DNA of 64,000 nucleotides, taken from assembly GCA_022566735.1 (NCBI GenBank), contig JADFIG010000002.1:62001-126000 (forward strand). Reading direction: 5' to 3'. Below the pieces are notes generated by a model, which saw only the letters and a program-made list of their open reading frames with translations, did no database searches and was not told the origin of the DNA. How positions within the stretch are numbered: position 1 is the stretch's first letter; each line of letters starts with the position of its first letter. Both the position numbers and the translations under genes were made by a program. This DNA comes from Pseudomonadota bacterium. Its GTDB lineage: Bacteria > Pseudomonadota > Gammaproteobacteria > Burkholderiales > Burkholderiaceae_C. Below, in pieces: positions 63,578 through 64,000 of this stretch.

Positions 63578-64000
63578 TCAGTCGTGACGGGGGGCATCCA
63601 GCCGCTGGACGTGTTCCAGCCAGCGCGCGACGGTGGCCAGTTCGGCCTCGGTGAAGCCTGCGCTCAGCTGGGCGTTGATGCGCTGCGTGGTCTGTTTCAG
63701 CACCGGCAGGTGCGATCGGCCGGCGGGGCTCAGCCACACACGCAGGGTGCGGCCGTCGTGTGCATCGGCATGGCGGGCCACCCAGTCCAGGGACTCCATG
63801 CGCTGGACGAGCCCCGAGACCGCCGACGGCGCCAGGTCCAGCACCTGGGCCAGCTGGCCCATGGCCTGCCCGTCGGACTGTGCCAGTGCGAATAGCACGC
63901 CGGCTTGCGCCGGGGTGGGGATGGCGTCCCCGCGGGCGGCGGCATCGGCCTGCTTCTGGGCCATCCATTGCTGCAGGTGGCGCTGCGCGCTGTTGAGCAG
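63578..64000 (-). CDS. MarR-family regulator, 5' end beyond the window
   Basis: The last 140 codons are present. The frame is open to the window edge and reads LLNSAQRHLQQW before the first Met, so the real start is outside. Winged-helix signature PTPAQAGVLFALAQSDGQ, QVLDLAPSAVSGLVQRMESL, and DGRTLRVWLSPAG. Followed closely by the alpha/beta hydrolase gene, which it may regulate. Confidence 0.88.
   Translation of the reverse strand: MLNSAQRHLQQWMAQKQADAAARGDAIPTPAQAGVLFALAQSDGQAMGQLAQVLDLAPSAVSGLVQRMESLDWVARHADAHDGRTLRVWLSPAGRSHLPVLKQTTQRINAQLSAGFTEAELATVARWLEHVQRLDAPRHD

Overview
The window looks like chromosomal DNA of a high-GC betaproteobacterium, most likely order Burkholderiales (a Comamonadaceae or Sphaerotilus/Rubrivivax-like lineage). 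This is inferred from the def-fmt / LysM / dprA neighbourhood, a PhaM-type polyhydroxybutyrate granule protein, a fadE/fadN-like/fadA operon, an MSHA-type pilus cluster with a DUF6701 protein, and a PEP-CTERM protein. No tRNA, rRNA operon, insertion sequence, prophage or CRISPR array was seen.

Layout. 1-5.7 kb (+): the end of an MSHA-like pilus cluster (tail of an unknown gene, mshQ-like adhesin with DUF6701, then mshC/D/O/P-like minor pilins with overlapping starts and stops). 5.7-11.6 kb (-): a CHASE-PAS-PAS-GGDEF-EAL cyclic-di-GMP protein, htpX, fmt and def. 11.8-16.1 kb (+): LysM protein, dprA, lipB, lipA. 16.2-19.5 kb (-): a cluster of Tat-exported ferritin-like protein, cytochrome c, zinc-independent GTP cyclohydrolase FolE2 and a polytopic membrane protein, divergent from a SufR-like regulator with four C-terminal cysteines. 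20.6-22.2 kb (-): a secreted animal-type haem peroxidase. 22.5-29.4 kb: a TetR/SDR/esterase group, an acyl-CoA dehydrogenase and a GlcD-like flavoprotein. 29.6-31.6 kb (-): phaM and a FIST sensor protein in one probable operon. 31.7-34 kb: PhoD-like phosphatase and an HNH protein. 34.2-40.5 kb (+): TetR regulator and a complete beta-oxidation operon. 40.6-46.5 kb (+): a frameshifted hydrolase, a CocE-like hydrolase, an enoyl-CoA hydratase and a DUF6502-DUF5666 pair. 46.5-50.3 kb (-): small redox and regulatory genes. 50.3-52.3 kb (+): an Atm1-type ABC exporter, followed by about 540 bp of gene-free DNA with a 21-nt periodic structure. 52.8-64 kb: prohibitin-like protein, pyrC, ion channel, cysK, dsbD, MFS transporter, PEP-CTERM protein, rnpB (RNase P RNA), alpha-carbonic anhydrase, ruvC, hydrolase and a MarR regulator cut by the window edge.

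How the genes connect. Two acyl-CoA dehydrogenases, the FadN-like enzyme, the thiolase, the enoyl-CoA hydratase and a hotdog thioesterase handle acyl-CoAs, while PhaM links the same acetyl-CoA pool to polyhydroxybutyrate storage. A shared AAAACGA-type dyad upstream of both acyl-CoA dehydrogenase units suggests a common TetR regulator. LipB and LipA make lipoate, Def and Fmt process initiator methionine, and DsbD supplies periplasmic reductant. The less ordinary parts are the SufR-like/ferritin/cytochrome/FolE2 module, the MarR regulator with a Cys-rich tail and a perfect operator, the frameshifted hydrolase, and the 21-nt periodic region.
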